DNA of 37,106 nucleotides, from contig NZ_CAMLJP010000061.1 in NCBI RefSeq assembly GCF_946480385.1, forward strand, positions 1-37,106, read 5' to 3'. Shown here piece by piece: positions 1 to 9,698 of the stretch. Positions within the stretch are counted from its first letter, which is position 1. Every line of letters starts with the position of its first letter. The position numbers and the translations under genes are program-made. The notes under the pieces are model-generated. The model was not told where the DNA came from and did not search any database. It saw only the letters and a program-made list of their open reading frames with translations. Source of the stretch: an uncultured Azospirillum sp. GTDB taxonomy: Bacteria; Pseudomonadota; Alphaproteobacteria; Azospirillales; Azospirillaceae.

Positions 1-2
1 GC

Positions 3-1988
3 TCCTGCGCCGAGCCGCCGCAGCCGCCGCGTCCGGTGCCGGTGAAGCCGCCGGTCGAGGTCAACGGCCTGTGGTACCTGGACCAGGGCTGGTCGGAGGA
101 GGCCCGCCAGTGGTACTACAACACCACCCAGGGCTCGCAGATCATGCGCTATGACTGGTTCATGGCGCTGGAGGATCCGCAGACCAAGCAGCCCTTCGTC
201 AAGAGCATCACCCGCTACGGCTATGCCGCCGGCACCGCCAGCAGCTGGAACCCCGATCTGCTGCCGGTCGGCTTCGTCAAGGACACCGATCCCGACAAGA
301 CCGCCTGGTTCGGCATGACCTGTGCCGCCTGCCACACCGGCGACGTGACGGTGAACGGCAAGACCATGCGCATCGACGGCGCGGTCACCACCGGCGACCT
401 CTACGGCTTCATCAGCGGGCTGAGCGGCGCGGTCCACACCACCGTGACCAGCGACGCGGCCTTCCAGCCCTTCGCCACCCGCGTGCTGGGCGCTGGCGCC
501 ACCGATCAGCAGAAGCTGGCGCTCTACAACGACCTGAAGGCCTTCGACCAGTCCTTCGCCGCCTTCGTCGCGGCCAGCACCCCGGACACGCCCTGGGGGT
601 CGATGCGCACCGACGCCTTCGGCATGATCTTCAACCGGGTTTCGGCCATTGACCTGAACCTGCCCAAGAACAACCGCGCGCCGAACGCCCCGGTCAGCTA
701 TCCCTTCCTGTGGGATGCGCCGCACCAGCCGCGGGTGCAGTGGAACGGCCTGCTGCCGAACGCCACCGCCTTCGACGCGCTGGGCCGCAATGCCGGCGAG
801 GTGCTGGGCGTGTTCGGCAAGGTGGCGCTGAAGCCACCCGCCGACGCCGCGCACTACTATTACAAGTCGACGGTCCGCGGCCAGAATCTGGTCGATATGG
901 AAAACCAGCTGCGCAAGCTGCGCTCGCCGGTGTGGCCGGACAGCCTTGCCGGCAATGTCGACATCGTCAAGGCGGCGGCCGGCGAGACGATCTACAAGGA
1001 AAGCTGCGAGAGCTGCCACGCCATCCTGCCGCGCGGCCAGACCTACACCACCGCGCCGATCCAGATGGTGCCGCTGTTCAACTGGGCGAAGCCTGACGAC
1101 GCCAAGGCGGTGATCGCGGCCTTCGGCACGATCTGCACCAAGGGCGTCGATGCCGCCGTCTCCGCCGGGATGGTGACGGTCAACTACGCCGCCGATCCGA
1201 AGATGGCGGTCGACGCGCTGTGCCGTCAGGTCGACACCGGCGTCCTCGCCAACGTCGCCATGCCGCCGCAGTTGCTGGGCGGCAAGCCGCTGAAGAACCC
1301 GGATCTGGCGGCGAACCTGCTGTCCAATGCGGTGATCGGCGCGATCTTCGGCGATCTGGTGCGCGAACCGGGCCTGCTGGCCGACCTGCTGAAGGGCGAC
1401 AACGCCCCGGCGCCGTGGCTGACTGCCGCCGCTCCGGCCGGCTGGTCGCCCGAATCGCAGACGAAGGGCGGCACGCTGGACACCACGCCCTTCGTGAAGC
1501 CGGGCGCCAAGATGACCGCCGACCACCAGAAGGTGATCGCCGCCCTGACCGGCCGTGGCGAGAGCAAGCCGACCGTCGGCGCGGTTCCCGCCGGTGGCCG
1601 TGCGGCGAAGGCGGCTGCCGCTCCCGCCAAGTCCACCTCCGGCGGGGCGACCGCCGACGAGGAGGCGCTGGCCGCCACCATCAAGCAGCTGCTGGCCTAC
1701 AAGGCGCGTCCGCTGGACGGCGTGTGGGCGACGGCGCCCTTCATGCACAACGGGTCGGTTCCCAACCTGTATGAGATGCTGCTGCCGGCATCGCAGCGGT
1801 CGGTGGCCTTCCGCATGGGCAGCACCTCCATCGACCCGGTCAAGGTCGGCGTGGATTCCTCCGCCAAGGATGCCACCTTCGTCTATGACACGACGAAGCC
1901 CGGCAACCACAACAGCGGCCACGAATTCGGCGCCGGCCTGACCGACACCCAGCGCTGGCAGCTGGTGGAATACCTGAAGACGCTCTGA
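3..1988 (+). CDS. RoxA-like di-heme c-type cytochrome, probable lipoprotein (5' partial)
   Basis: The reading frame is open to the window edge, so the start lies upstream; a GTG at 36 is only an internal codon. The first visible residues, SCAEPPQPP, look like a lipobox cysteine followed by a proline-rich linker, suggesting an exported, membrane-anchored lipoprotein whose signal peptide is cut off. Two haem c motifs are visible: CAACH (321-335, context CAACHTGDVTVNG) and CESCH (1005-1019). The C-terminal motif around ATAPFMHNGSVPNLYEML (about 1726-1785) is typical of the long di-haem cytochromes related to rubber oxygenase RoxA and bacterial cytochrome c peroxidases. The visible length of about 660 residues matches RoxA (about 680). 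An alanine/lysine-rich low-complexity insert lies at about 1585-1665. The family includes peroxidases and oxygenases, so the substrate is unknown. Family placement is fairly certain; rubber cleavage is not implied. Confidence 0.85.
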   Translation, partial: SCAEPPQPPRPVPVKPPVEVNGLWYLDQGWSEEARQWYYNTTQGSQIMRYDWFMALEDPQTKQPFVKSITRYGYAAGTASSWNPDLLPVGFVKDTDPDKTAWFGMTCAACHTGDVTVNGKTMRIDGAVTTGDLYGFISGLSGAVHTTVTSDAAFQPFATRVLGAGATDQQKLALYNDLKAFDQSFAAFVAASTPDTPWGSMRTDAFGMIFNRVSAIDLNLPKNNRAPNAPVSYPFLWDAPHQPRVQWNGLLPNATAFDALGRNAGEVLGVFGKVALKPPADAAHYYYKSTVRGQNLVDMENQLRKLRSPVWPDSLAGNVDIVKAAAGETIYKESCESCHAILPRGQTYTTAPIQMVPLFNWAKPDDAKAVIAAFGTICTKGVDAAVSAGMVTVNYAADPKMAVDALCRQVDTGVLANVAMPPQLLGGKPLKNPDLAANLLSNAVIGAIFGDLVREPGLLADLLKGDNAPAPWLTAAAPAGWSPESQTKGGTLDTTPFVKPGAKMTADHQKVIAALTGRGESKPTVGAVPAGGRAAKAAAAPAKSTSGGATADEEALAATIKQLLAYKARPLDGVWATAPFMHNGSVPNLYEMLLPASQRSVAFRMGSTSIDPVKVGVDSSAKDATFVYDTTKPGNHNSGHEFGAGLTDTQRWQLVEYLKTL

Positions 1989-2018
1989 CCGTTTTCGGAA
2001 TCTTCGTAACATCCGGCA

Positions 2019-2056
2019 AGCCGGAGCATCGCCATTCGCGGCGCTCCGGCTTTTTT
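2019..2056 (+). terminator. Rho-independent terminator of the cytochrome gene
   Basis: A perfect 9-bp stem AGCCGGAGC (2019-2027) / GCTCCGGCT (2043-2051) runs straight into a T tract (2051-2056), 31 bp after the stop codon. It separates the cytochrome gene from the ATP-grasp cassette. Confidence 0.85.
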
Positions 2057-2212
2057 CATTCGCAATGGTCGCCAACGGCCCATGCGGCAGCGAACGGATA
2101 TGGGCGGAATCTTTCCTCTTTCGGATGGATCGGCCGGCCGCCAGCCTTGCATCGCCGGGCCTGGACGTTCAGACTGTTGCTTCCTTCATAGGCAATACGC
2201 ACCAGTCCGACC

Positions 2213-4840
2213 TTGTCCCAATCCGATCAGCCTTTCCGCGCGCCGGCATCCGTGATCCCGTCGGGGATGCCGCCGGTCCCCTTCACGCAGGGATCGCTGT
2301 TCGGCGAGGCCGACGCCATCGGCTATGGCTCGGGCCAAGTCTACGACGAGATGGTGAACGGCCAGGGCCGGCTTCGGCCGCACTGGCAGACCTTCATGAG
2401 CACGCTTGGCCCCCTCGACGCTGAACAGATGGCGCAGCGGTGGGAGGAGGCGCGGCGGCTGCTGCACCAGAACGGCGTCACCTACAACATCTACGGCGAT
2501 CCCAACGGGATGGAGCGGCCGTGGCCGCTCGACATGATGCCGCTTCTGCTGCCGGCCCATGAATGGAAGGCCATCGAATCGGGGCTGATCCAGCGCGCTT
2601 CGTTGCTGAACGCCATCCTGACCGACCTGTACGGGCCGCAGACTCTGACCCGCTACGGCCGGCTGCCGCCGTCGGTGATCCATGCCGACCCCGGCTTCCG
2701 CCGCGCGGTCCACGGCATCCGGGTGCCGAACGACGTGCATCTGCATTTCTACGCCGTCGACCTCGCCCGCGCGCCCGACGGGCGCTGGTGGGTGCTGTCC
2801 GACCGCACCCAGGCACCGAGCGGCAGCGGCTATGCGCTGGAAAACCGCGCGGTGATCGCCAAGGTGCTGCCCGACAGCTTCCGCCATTGCCAGGTGGAGC
2901 GGCTGACCGGCTTCTTCGACACCTTCAAGGAAACGCTGCTGTCGATCGCGCCCCGGAATGGCGGCACCAACGGCGGCACCGGCAGCGGACGGGCGCCGCG
3001 CGTGGTCCTGCTGACCCCCGGTCCCTACAACGAGACCTATTTCGAGCATGTCTATCTCGCCCGCTACCTCGGCCTGACCCTGGTGGAGGGGGCGGACCTG
3101 ACGGTGCGCGACCGGACGGTCTATCTGAAGACCCTGTCGGGGCTGGAGCAGGTGGACGTCATCCTGCGCCGGCTCGACGCCGATTTCGCCGACCCGCTGG
3201 AGATGCGCGCCGACAGCTCGCTGGGCGTCGCCGGGCTGATCGAGGCGGTGCGGGCCGGCAATGTCGTGATGGCCAACGCGCTGGGTTCCGGCCTGATGGA
3301 ATCGATGGCGATGAAGTCGTCGCTGCCGACGCTCTGCCGCCATCTGCTGGGGGAAGAGCTGCGGTTGCCCGGCGTCGCCAGCTGGTGGTGCGGCAACGAC
3401 GCCGAACGCGCCTACGTCATCGATCATCTCGACGGGCTGGTGGTCAAGCCTGCCTTCCCGTCGCTGTCCTTCGAGCCGATCTTTGGCGCCCAGTTGTCGG
3501 CCGCCGAACGCTCCGTCCTGGTCGAGCGGATCAAGCGCCGTCCCTGGTATTTCGTGGCGCAGGAGCAGATGGCGCTTTCCACCGCGCCGGTCTGGCAGGA
3601 CGGCCGGCTCCAGCCGCGGCCCCTGGTCCTGCGCGTCTTCCTCTGCGCCACCCCCAGCGGCGGCTATGCGGTGATGCCCGGCGGCCTGACCCGCGTGTCG
3701 AGCGAATCCGGCCGGCTGGTGGTGTCGATGCAGAGCGGCGGCGGCAGCAAGGACACCTGGATCCTGGCGCCGCGCCGGGCCGATGTCGCCTCCACCCAGC
3801 CGCGCCCGGCGCTGGCGACGGAGCCGACGGCAAGCGGCGCCCGCCCGTCGGCCAACGACCTGCCCAGCCGCGTCGCCGACGGCCTCTATTGGCTCGGCCG
3901 CTATGCGGAGCGGGCGGAGGGGGCTTTGCGCCTGCTGCGCGCCACCCAGAGCCGGCTGATCGACAGCAACATGCCGGGGGCCACCCTGCAGCTTCGCCCG
4001 CTGCTCGACCTGCTCAGCTCGCTTGGCATGATCCCGGCGGAGATGGCACGGGTGACGGAGAGCGGAGCCAATCGCGGTCTGCGCGAGGCGTTGCACGCGG
4101 CGGTGACCGACCCCGACCATCCCAACAGCCTGCGCTCCCAGGTGCTGCGCCTGCACCGCACCGCCTATTCGGTGCGCGACCGCCTGTCGATGGACATGTG
4201 GCGGGTGGTATCGGCGATAGACCGCCAGACCCAGCCGCCGAAAAGCCGGATGGACGCCGCATCGCTGCTGCTGCGGCTGGACGACGTGATGATCACGCTG
4301 GCCGCCTTCTCCGGCCTCGAGCAGGAAAGCATGACGCGGGGCGCCGGCTGGCGCTTCCTCGACATCGGGCGGCGGATGGAACGCTCGCTGCACATGATCG
4401 CCCTGATGCGCGGGGTCCATGTCGCAGACCTGGACCGCGAGGACGAGCCGATGCAGGCCGCCACCCTGTCGGTGCTGCTGGAACTGGGCGAGAGCGTGAT
4501 GACCTATCGCGCGCGCCACCTGACCAGCGTGCTGCGCACCCCCGTGCTCGACCTGCTGCTGGGGGAGGAGGCGAACCCCCGCGCGCTGGCTTTCCAGCTT
4601 GCCGCGCTGGATCGCCACATGCGGGCGCTGCCCAGCCAGGGCGTCGGCACCGGGACGGACCCGACCGGTGGCGCGCTGGCCATCGTCGCCGCCGCGCGCA
4701 ACAGCGTGGAACGCGCCGATGCCATGGCGTCCGGAGAGGGGTTGCGCACGCTGCTCGACACGCTGGCCATGTCGTTGCCGGATGTGTCCAACTTCCTGGC
4801 GCACGCCTATTTCAGCCATGCCTTCGCACGATCGGCCTGA
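2213..4840 (+). CDS. Fused circularly permuted ATP-grasp / alpha-E domain protein
   Basis: The 875-residue product joins two domains that are often separate genes. Residues about 35-500 are a circularly permuted type-2 ATP-grasp domain (former DUF404/DUF407), seen in VYDEMVNGQGRLRPHW, RRLDADFADPLEMR, GNVVMANALGSG and the VVKPAFPS segment. A proline/alanine-rich linker follows (about 505-545). Residues about 548-870 form an alpha-E (DUF403) helical domain beginning SRVADGLYWLGRYAERAE. ATP-grasp enzymes make amide or thioester bonds through acyl-phosphates. Members of this subfamily sit beside transglutaminase-like genes and are predicted peptide ligases, but the substrate is unknown. The transglutaminase gene starts 4 bp downstream, so the two are almost certainly co-transcribed. 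The start is uncertain: TTG at 2213 lacks a clear ribosome-binding site, and GTG 2252 or ATG 2267 are in-frame alternatives upstream of the conserved part. Confidence 0.9.
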   Translation: MSQSDQPFRAPASVIPSGMPPVPFTQGSLFGEADAIGYGSGQVYDEMVNGQGRLRPHWQTFMSTLGPLDAEQMAQRWEEARRLLHQNGVTYNIYGDPNGMERPWPLDMMPLLLPAHEWKAIESGLIQRASLLNAILTDLYGPQTLTRYGRLPPSVIHADPGFRRAVHGIRVPNDVHLHFYAVDLARAPDGRWWVLSDRTQAPSGSGYALENRAVIAKVLPDSFRHCQVERLTGFFDTFKETLLSIAPRNGGTNGGTGSGRAPRVVLLTPGPYNETYFEHVYLARYLGLTLVEGADLTVRDRTVYLKTLSGLEQVDVILRRLDADFADPLEMRADSSLGVAGLIEAVRAGNVVMANALGSGLMESMAMKSSLPTLCRHLLGEELRLPGVASWWCGNDAERAYVIDHLDGLVVKPAFPSLSFEPIFGAQLSAAERSVLVERIKRRPWYFVAQEQMALSTAPVWQDGRLQPRPLVLRVFLCATPSGGYAVMPGGLTRVSSESGRLVVSMQSGGGSKDTWILAPRRADVASTQPRPALATEPTASGARPSANDLPSRVADGLYWLGRYAERAEGALRLLRATQSRLIDSNMPGATLQLRPLLDLLSSLGMIPAEMARVTESGANRGLREALHAAVTDPDHPNSLRSQVLRLHRTAYSVRDRLSMDMWRVVSAIDRQTQPPKSRMDAASLLLRLDDVMITLAAFSGLEQESMTRGAGWRFLDIGRRMERSLHMIALMRGVHVADLDREDEPMQAATLSVLLELGESVMTYRARHLTSVLRTPVLDLLLGEEANPRALAFQLAALDRHMRALPSQGVGTGTDPTGGALAIVAAARNSVERADAMASGEGLRTLLDTLAMSLPDVSNFLAHAYFSHAFARSA

Positions 4841-4844
4841 CGCG

Positions 4845-5774
4845 ATGACGCCCTCCTCCTCCGCCGCCGGCGCGGCTCCCGATCAGTCGACACGTTATCG
4901 CGTGCGCCATGCGACCGCTTACGACTATGGCGAGGATGTGCCGATCTCCCATCATCTGCTGCATCTGAGCGCCCGGCCGCACCCGCGCCAGCGCATACGG
5001 CGCAGCCTTCTGACCATCGATCCGGTCCCGGCGGTGCGGACCGAGCGGGTGGATTATTTCGGCAACACCGTGACCTATGTCGCGGTTCAGGAACCACACC
5101 GGACCTTCTCCGTGATCGCCGAAAGCGAGGTGGAGGTGTTCGAGCCGCCGGTGCTGGTTCCAAACGAATCGCTGCCGTGGGAACAGGTGCGCGACAGCCT
5201 GCGCGGTTTGTCCGGGCCAGACGACGGGGCGGAGATCACGCAATACTGTTTCGACAGCGCGCTCGTCGCTTCCAGCCCGGAGTTGCTGGACTATGCCCGG
5301 GGAAGCTTCACGCCCGGCCGTCCGGCGGTGGCGGCCGCCATCGACCTGATGAACCGTATCAACCGCGATTTCGCCTTCGATCCCACGGCCACCACGGTCG
5401 CGACGCCGCTGGGCGCGGTGATGCGCAACCGTCGCGGCGTCTGCCAGGACTTCGCCCACATCGCCGTCGGCTGCGCCCGCGCCGTCGGCCTGCCGGCACG
5501 CTATGTCTCCGGTTATCTGCGCACCCTGCCCCCGCCGGGACAGCCCCGGCTGGTCGGCGCTGACGTCAGCCATGCCTGGGCATCGGTCTGGTGCGGAATC
5601 GCAGCCGGTTGGCTGGACATCTGCCCGACCAACGCCTGCGTCGCCAATCGCGATTTCATCACCGTGGCCTGGGGCCGCGATTACGACGATGTCAGCCCCG
5701 CCCGCGGCGTCCTGGTCGGCGGGGCCGGCCATGGCCTGACCGTCAGCGTGGACGTCGAACCGCTGGAGAACTGA
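4845..5774 (+). CDS. Transglutaminase-like cysteine protease-fold protein
   Basis: The 309-residue protein has the bacterial transglutaminase N-terminal region (about residues 15-95, beginning TRYRVRHATAYDYGEDV) and a transglutaminase core. The nucleophile is Cys200 in RGVCQDFAH and the catalytic His is His243 in DVSHAW. At the usual third catalytic position, where relatives read DPTN, this protein reads CPTN (Cys260), with Asp258 two residues earlier. The tail ITVAWGRDYDDVSPARGVLVGG is typical of the family that accompanies ATP-grasp/alpha-E proteins. The ATG at 4845 lies 4 bp after the upstream stop, indicating translational coupling; an in-frame ATG at 4818 would overlap the upstream gene. 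The protein is probably cytoplasmic, as no signal peptide is visible. It may cleave or rearrange amide bonds made by the upstream ATP-grasp enzyme; that role is inferred from context. Confidence 0.88.
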   Translation: MTPSSSAAGAAPDQSTRYRVRHATAYDYGEDVPISHHLLHLSARPHPRQRIRRSLLTIDPVPAVRTERVDYFGNTVTYVAVQEPHRTFSVIAESEVEVFEPPVLVPNESLPWEQVRDSLRGLSGPDDGAEITQYCFDSALVASSPELLDYARGSFTPGRPAVAAAIDLMNRINRDFAFDPTATTVATPLGAVMRNRRGVCQDFAHIAVGCARAVGLPARYVSGYLRTLPPPGQPRLVGADVSHAWASVWCGIAAGWLDICPTNACVANRDFITVAWGRDYDDVSPARGVLVGGAGHGLTVSVDVEPLEN

Positions 5775-5783
5775 GCAACCCGC

Positions 5784-6164
5784 TCACGCTTCCAGCGGCA
5801 GTCCCAGCATGCGGTGCAGCGTGTTGCAGATGGTGCGCGGGTTGACCGGCTTGCTGAAGATCTCCAGCGGTTTCCAGCGCTCGTGCGTCAGGTCGCTGTC
5901 GTGTGTCAGGTAACCGGTCATCACCACCACCGGCAGGGTGGCATCCCGTTCGCGGATCTCTCGGATCAGCGTCTGGCCATCCATGCGCGGCATGCGCAGG
6001 TCCGTCACCAGCGCGTGCACCCGTTCGCGGGCATAACGCTCCAGCGCCTCCACGCCGTTGGCGGCGACGGTCACGCGGAAGCCCTTGAAGGTCAGGAAAT
6101 CCTCCAGCGCCATCGCCGCCAGCACCTCGTCCTCCGCGATCAGGATGTGCAACGGATCAGGCAT
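5784..6164 (-). CDS. Single-domain (CheY-like) response regulator
   Basis: A 126-residue stand-alone receiver domain. The acidic pocket is Glu11-Asp12, the phospho-acceptor is Asp55 in VTDLRMPRMDG, and the switch Thr83 and Lys105 (FSKPVNP) are all present, so it should be phosphorylatable. It has no output domain. The ATG (6162-6164) overlaps the last 8 bases of the upstream kinase gene, and an AGGGAG ribosome-binding site lies 7 bases upstream inside that gene. It is therefore translationally coupled to, and almost certainly phosphorylated by, the ethylene-receptor-like kinase. It may act on another protein or relay phosphate onward. It converges with the transglutaminase gene, with 9 bp between stops. 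Confidence 0.93.
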   Translation of the reverse strand: MPDPLHILIAEDEVLAAMALEDFLTFKGFRVTVAANGVEALERYARERVHALVTDLRMPRMDGQTLIREIRERDATLPVVVMTGYLTHDSDLTHERWKPLEIFSKPVNPRTICNTLHRMLGLPLEA

Positions 6165-7728
6165 GCGAGAACTCCCTGTCGGATGAGGAGACGGGCTGGC
6201 TCGGCAGGGTGATGCTGAAGCGGACGCCGCGGCTTCCGTCCTCCAGCTCGACGTTGCGGGCTTCGATCCGTCCGCCCATGCCGTCGATGATGCCGTATCC
6301 GATCGAGAGGCCGAGGCCGGATCCCTTCCCGACCTCCTTTGTGGTGAAGAACGGATCGAAGATCTGCGGCAGCACCGAGGGGTCGATGCCACCGCCGTCG
6401 TCGGTCACCTGGATGACCACGCTCTGTCTGTCCGGGTCGTCGCCGACTGACACCATGATGCGTCCCGCCTTCCCACCGGATGCACGAAGTGCAACGATAG
6501 CATCGCGCGCGTTCGAAAACAGGTTGAGTATCACCTGCTCCAATTCAAGGGGGCGGCCGGTTACCGGCAGTTGCGTCGAGCCGGGGCTCTCGACGATCTC
6601 GATGTCTTCCTGCGCATATTGATGGCGGACCAGTTCCACCGCGCTCTGCACGCAATTGGCGGGATGGAAGATCCGCATGCCGCCGCCGTCCCGACGGCCG
6701 AAGGTGCGGACATGGTCGATCAGCTTGCCCATGCGTTCGGTCTGCTCGATCACCAGATTCAAGGCCTTTTCGGCACGGGCCGGTTCGAGCAGATTCTCCT
6801 GCAGGCGGTTCAAGGTGTTTTCGGTCCAGAGCCGGATGACGTTCAGCGGCTGGCTCATCTCGTGGGCCATGCCGGCGGCCAGCGTGCCCAGCGTCGCCAG
6901 CTTGGAGGTCTGAACCACCTCCTCCTGCAGCCGCTTGCGCTCGGTCACGTCACGGCCGCTGCCGAGGATCTGGATGACTCGCCCGGTGGCGTCCTTCACC
7001 GGCATCAGCATGGTGTGGAAGACGCGCTGCCCGGCCGGCATATCCAGCGCTTCCTCGTAATCAATGGTTTCACCGCTATCGCGGCAGGCGGTGTACCGGG
7101 GGATGACAAGGTCTGCCAGCTCGGGCGCCACAGCATCCCGGACGCGGCGGTCACGCAACTGTTCAGGGTCCAGGCCGCCAATCCGCGCCAGCGCCGGGTT
7201 GATTGCCTCATAAGCGAAATCACCGTCCGGAAGGACTTGGACGATGAACAATGCTTCGCCGAGGTTGTTGAAGAAGCTGGAATAGCGGGTTTCCATCTCC
7301 CGCCGCGTTGCCACCTCCTGTGCCAATGCCCGGTTGCTGGCCTCCAGTTCTCGCGGGCTGGGAAGCGCAAGCAGGCGCGGCATCAGCCACCAGAGTGTGG
7401 CCGCGGTCGCCAGCGACGCCAAGGCGGTGATGACCTTCACCAGCCCTTCAAGCACATAGTCGGGAGTCCACAGCGTCCAGACCGACATGAAATGGGTGGT
7501 GCCGCAGGCGATGATGAACAGAGCGAACAGCAGCGCCACCCAACCGAAGGCCATATCGCGGCGGCGCATGACGAAATAGGTCAGCGCCACCGGAATCGAG
7601 AAATAGGACAGGCCGATCAGAATGTCGGACGCGACATGCAGCATCAGGAGATCGGGGCGCCAGAGCAGACAGACTCCATGGGGAATGAAGCCGCCGCTAT
7701 CCAGAAGCTCGTCCAATCCCGTTGCCAT
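6157..7728 (-). CDS. Ethylene-receptor-like sensor histidine kinase
   Basis: A 523-residue membrane kinase. Residues about 25-120 form a three-helix ethylene-binding-type domain closely resembling plant ETR1. Using ETR1 numbering plus 10, it keeps Asp35, Tyr42, Ile45, Pro46, Ile72 and the two copper ligands Cys75 and His79 (SDILIGLSYFSIP and IIACGTTHF). A coiled-coil-like stretch (about 130-150) leads to a PAS domain (about 155-275), then HisKA with phospho-acceptor His289 in MAHEMSQPLN, then HATPase with an N box (LNLFSNARDA), DDGGGID and GSGLGLSIGYG. All kinase motifs are intact. The ATG at 7728 is chosen because GAGG lies about 6-9 bases upstream; a further upstream start would put this site inside the gene. 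It overlaps the response regulator by 8 bp. Ethylene sensing is a strong inference for a plant-associated bacterium, not shown by sequence alone. Confidence 0.93.
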   Translation of the reverse strand: MATGLDELLDSGGFIPHGVCLLWRPDLLMLHVASDILIGLSYFSIPVALTYFVMRRRDMAFGWVALLFALFIIACGTTHFMSVWTLWTPDYVLEGLVKVITALASLATAATLWWLMPRLLALPSPRELEASNRALAQEVATRREMETRYSSFFNNLGEALFIVQVLPDGDFAYEAINPALARIGGLDPEQLRDRRVRDAVAPELADLVIPRYTACRDSGETIDYEEALDMPAGQRVFHTMLMPVKDATGRVIQILGSGRDVTERKRLQEEVVQTSKLATLGTLAAGMAHEMSQPLNVIRLWTENTLNRLQENLLEPARAEKALNLVIEQTERMGKLIDHVRTFGRRDGGGMRIFHPANCVQSAVELVRHQYAQEDIEIVESPGSTQLPVTGRPLELEQVILNLFSNARDAIVALRASGGKAGRIMVSVGDDPDRQSVVIQVTDDGGGIDPSVLPQIFDPFFTTKEVGKGSGLGLSIGYGIIDGMGGRIEARNVELEDGSRGVRFSITLPSQPVSSSDREFSHA

Positions 7729-7883
7729 GTCCGCCTCTTTTCCGACCATACCCGTCCGACGGAGGCCATCGCTTAAGTGTCGAAACCAACACACACTCAC
7801 CCGCACAAGGTCCGCCACCGGATGGACGCCGTCAAGCCGTCAGTCCAGTTAGGAAGCCTTTACAGTTTTTTCTCGTGAAAGGA

Positions 7884-7917
7884 CGCCCGCCCGCGCCCGT
7901 AGGCATGTGGGCGGGCG
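7884..7917 (-). terminator. Candidate hairpin downstream of prfC
   Basis: A perfect 9-bp inverted repeat, CGCCCGCCC (7884-7892) / GGGCGGGCG (7909-7917), with a 16-base loop, lies 19 bp beyond the prfC stop on the minus strand. There is no good U tract after it (GUCCUUUC), so termination here may be weak or Rho-assisted. The remainder of the 207-bp gap before the kinase gene shows nothing else recognisable. Confidence 0.45.
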
Positions 7918-7935
7918 GCTGAGCGGGCGTCAATC

Positions 7936-9543
<1,608 letters not shown>

Positions 9544-9612
9544 GCGCTAAGTCCCGTGACAAGAGAAGGTGATCTTACGAACGGCCGGATGGCCGACAGG
9601 CGAACGGCGAAA

Positions 9613-9643
9613 GGGCCGACAGGCGAAAAACGCCCGTCGGCCC
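9613..9643 (-). terminator. Hairpin between prfC and asd (asd terminator)
   Basis: On the minus strand a 13-bp stem (one G-U pair) with a UUUUU loop, spanning 9613-9643, begins about 55 bp after the asd stop and ends in a short U-rich stretch (CUUUCG). A 14-base direct repeat, GGCCGACAGGCGAA, occurs at 9591-9604 and 9614-9627, the second copy forming one arm of the stem. Confidence 0.55.
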
Positions 9644-9698
9644 CCGTCGCATTACATAGCAGTGCCGGCCCTGGGATTCCAGAGCATTGCCGCCTGTC

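Noticed and set aside
2186..4819. A very long open frame (877 codons) antisense to the ATP-grasp/alpha-E gene
   Set aside because: Its product is a Gln/Arg/His/Ala-rich composition artefact typical of antisense frames in GC-rich genes, with no domain motifs, while the sense strand encodes conserved domains.
5784..6392. Longer version of the response regulator starting inside the kinase gene
   Set aside because: The extra N-terminus is Ser/Arg-rich out-of-frame kinase sequence; the ATG at 6164 has a ribosome-binding site and starts the receiver fold.
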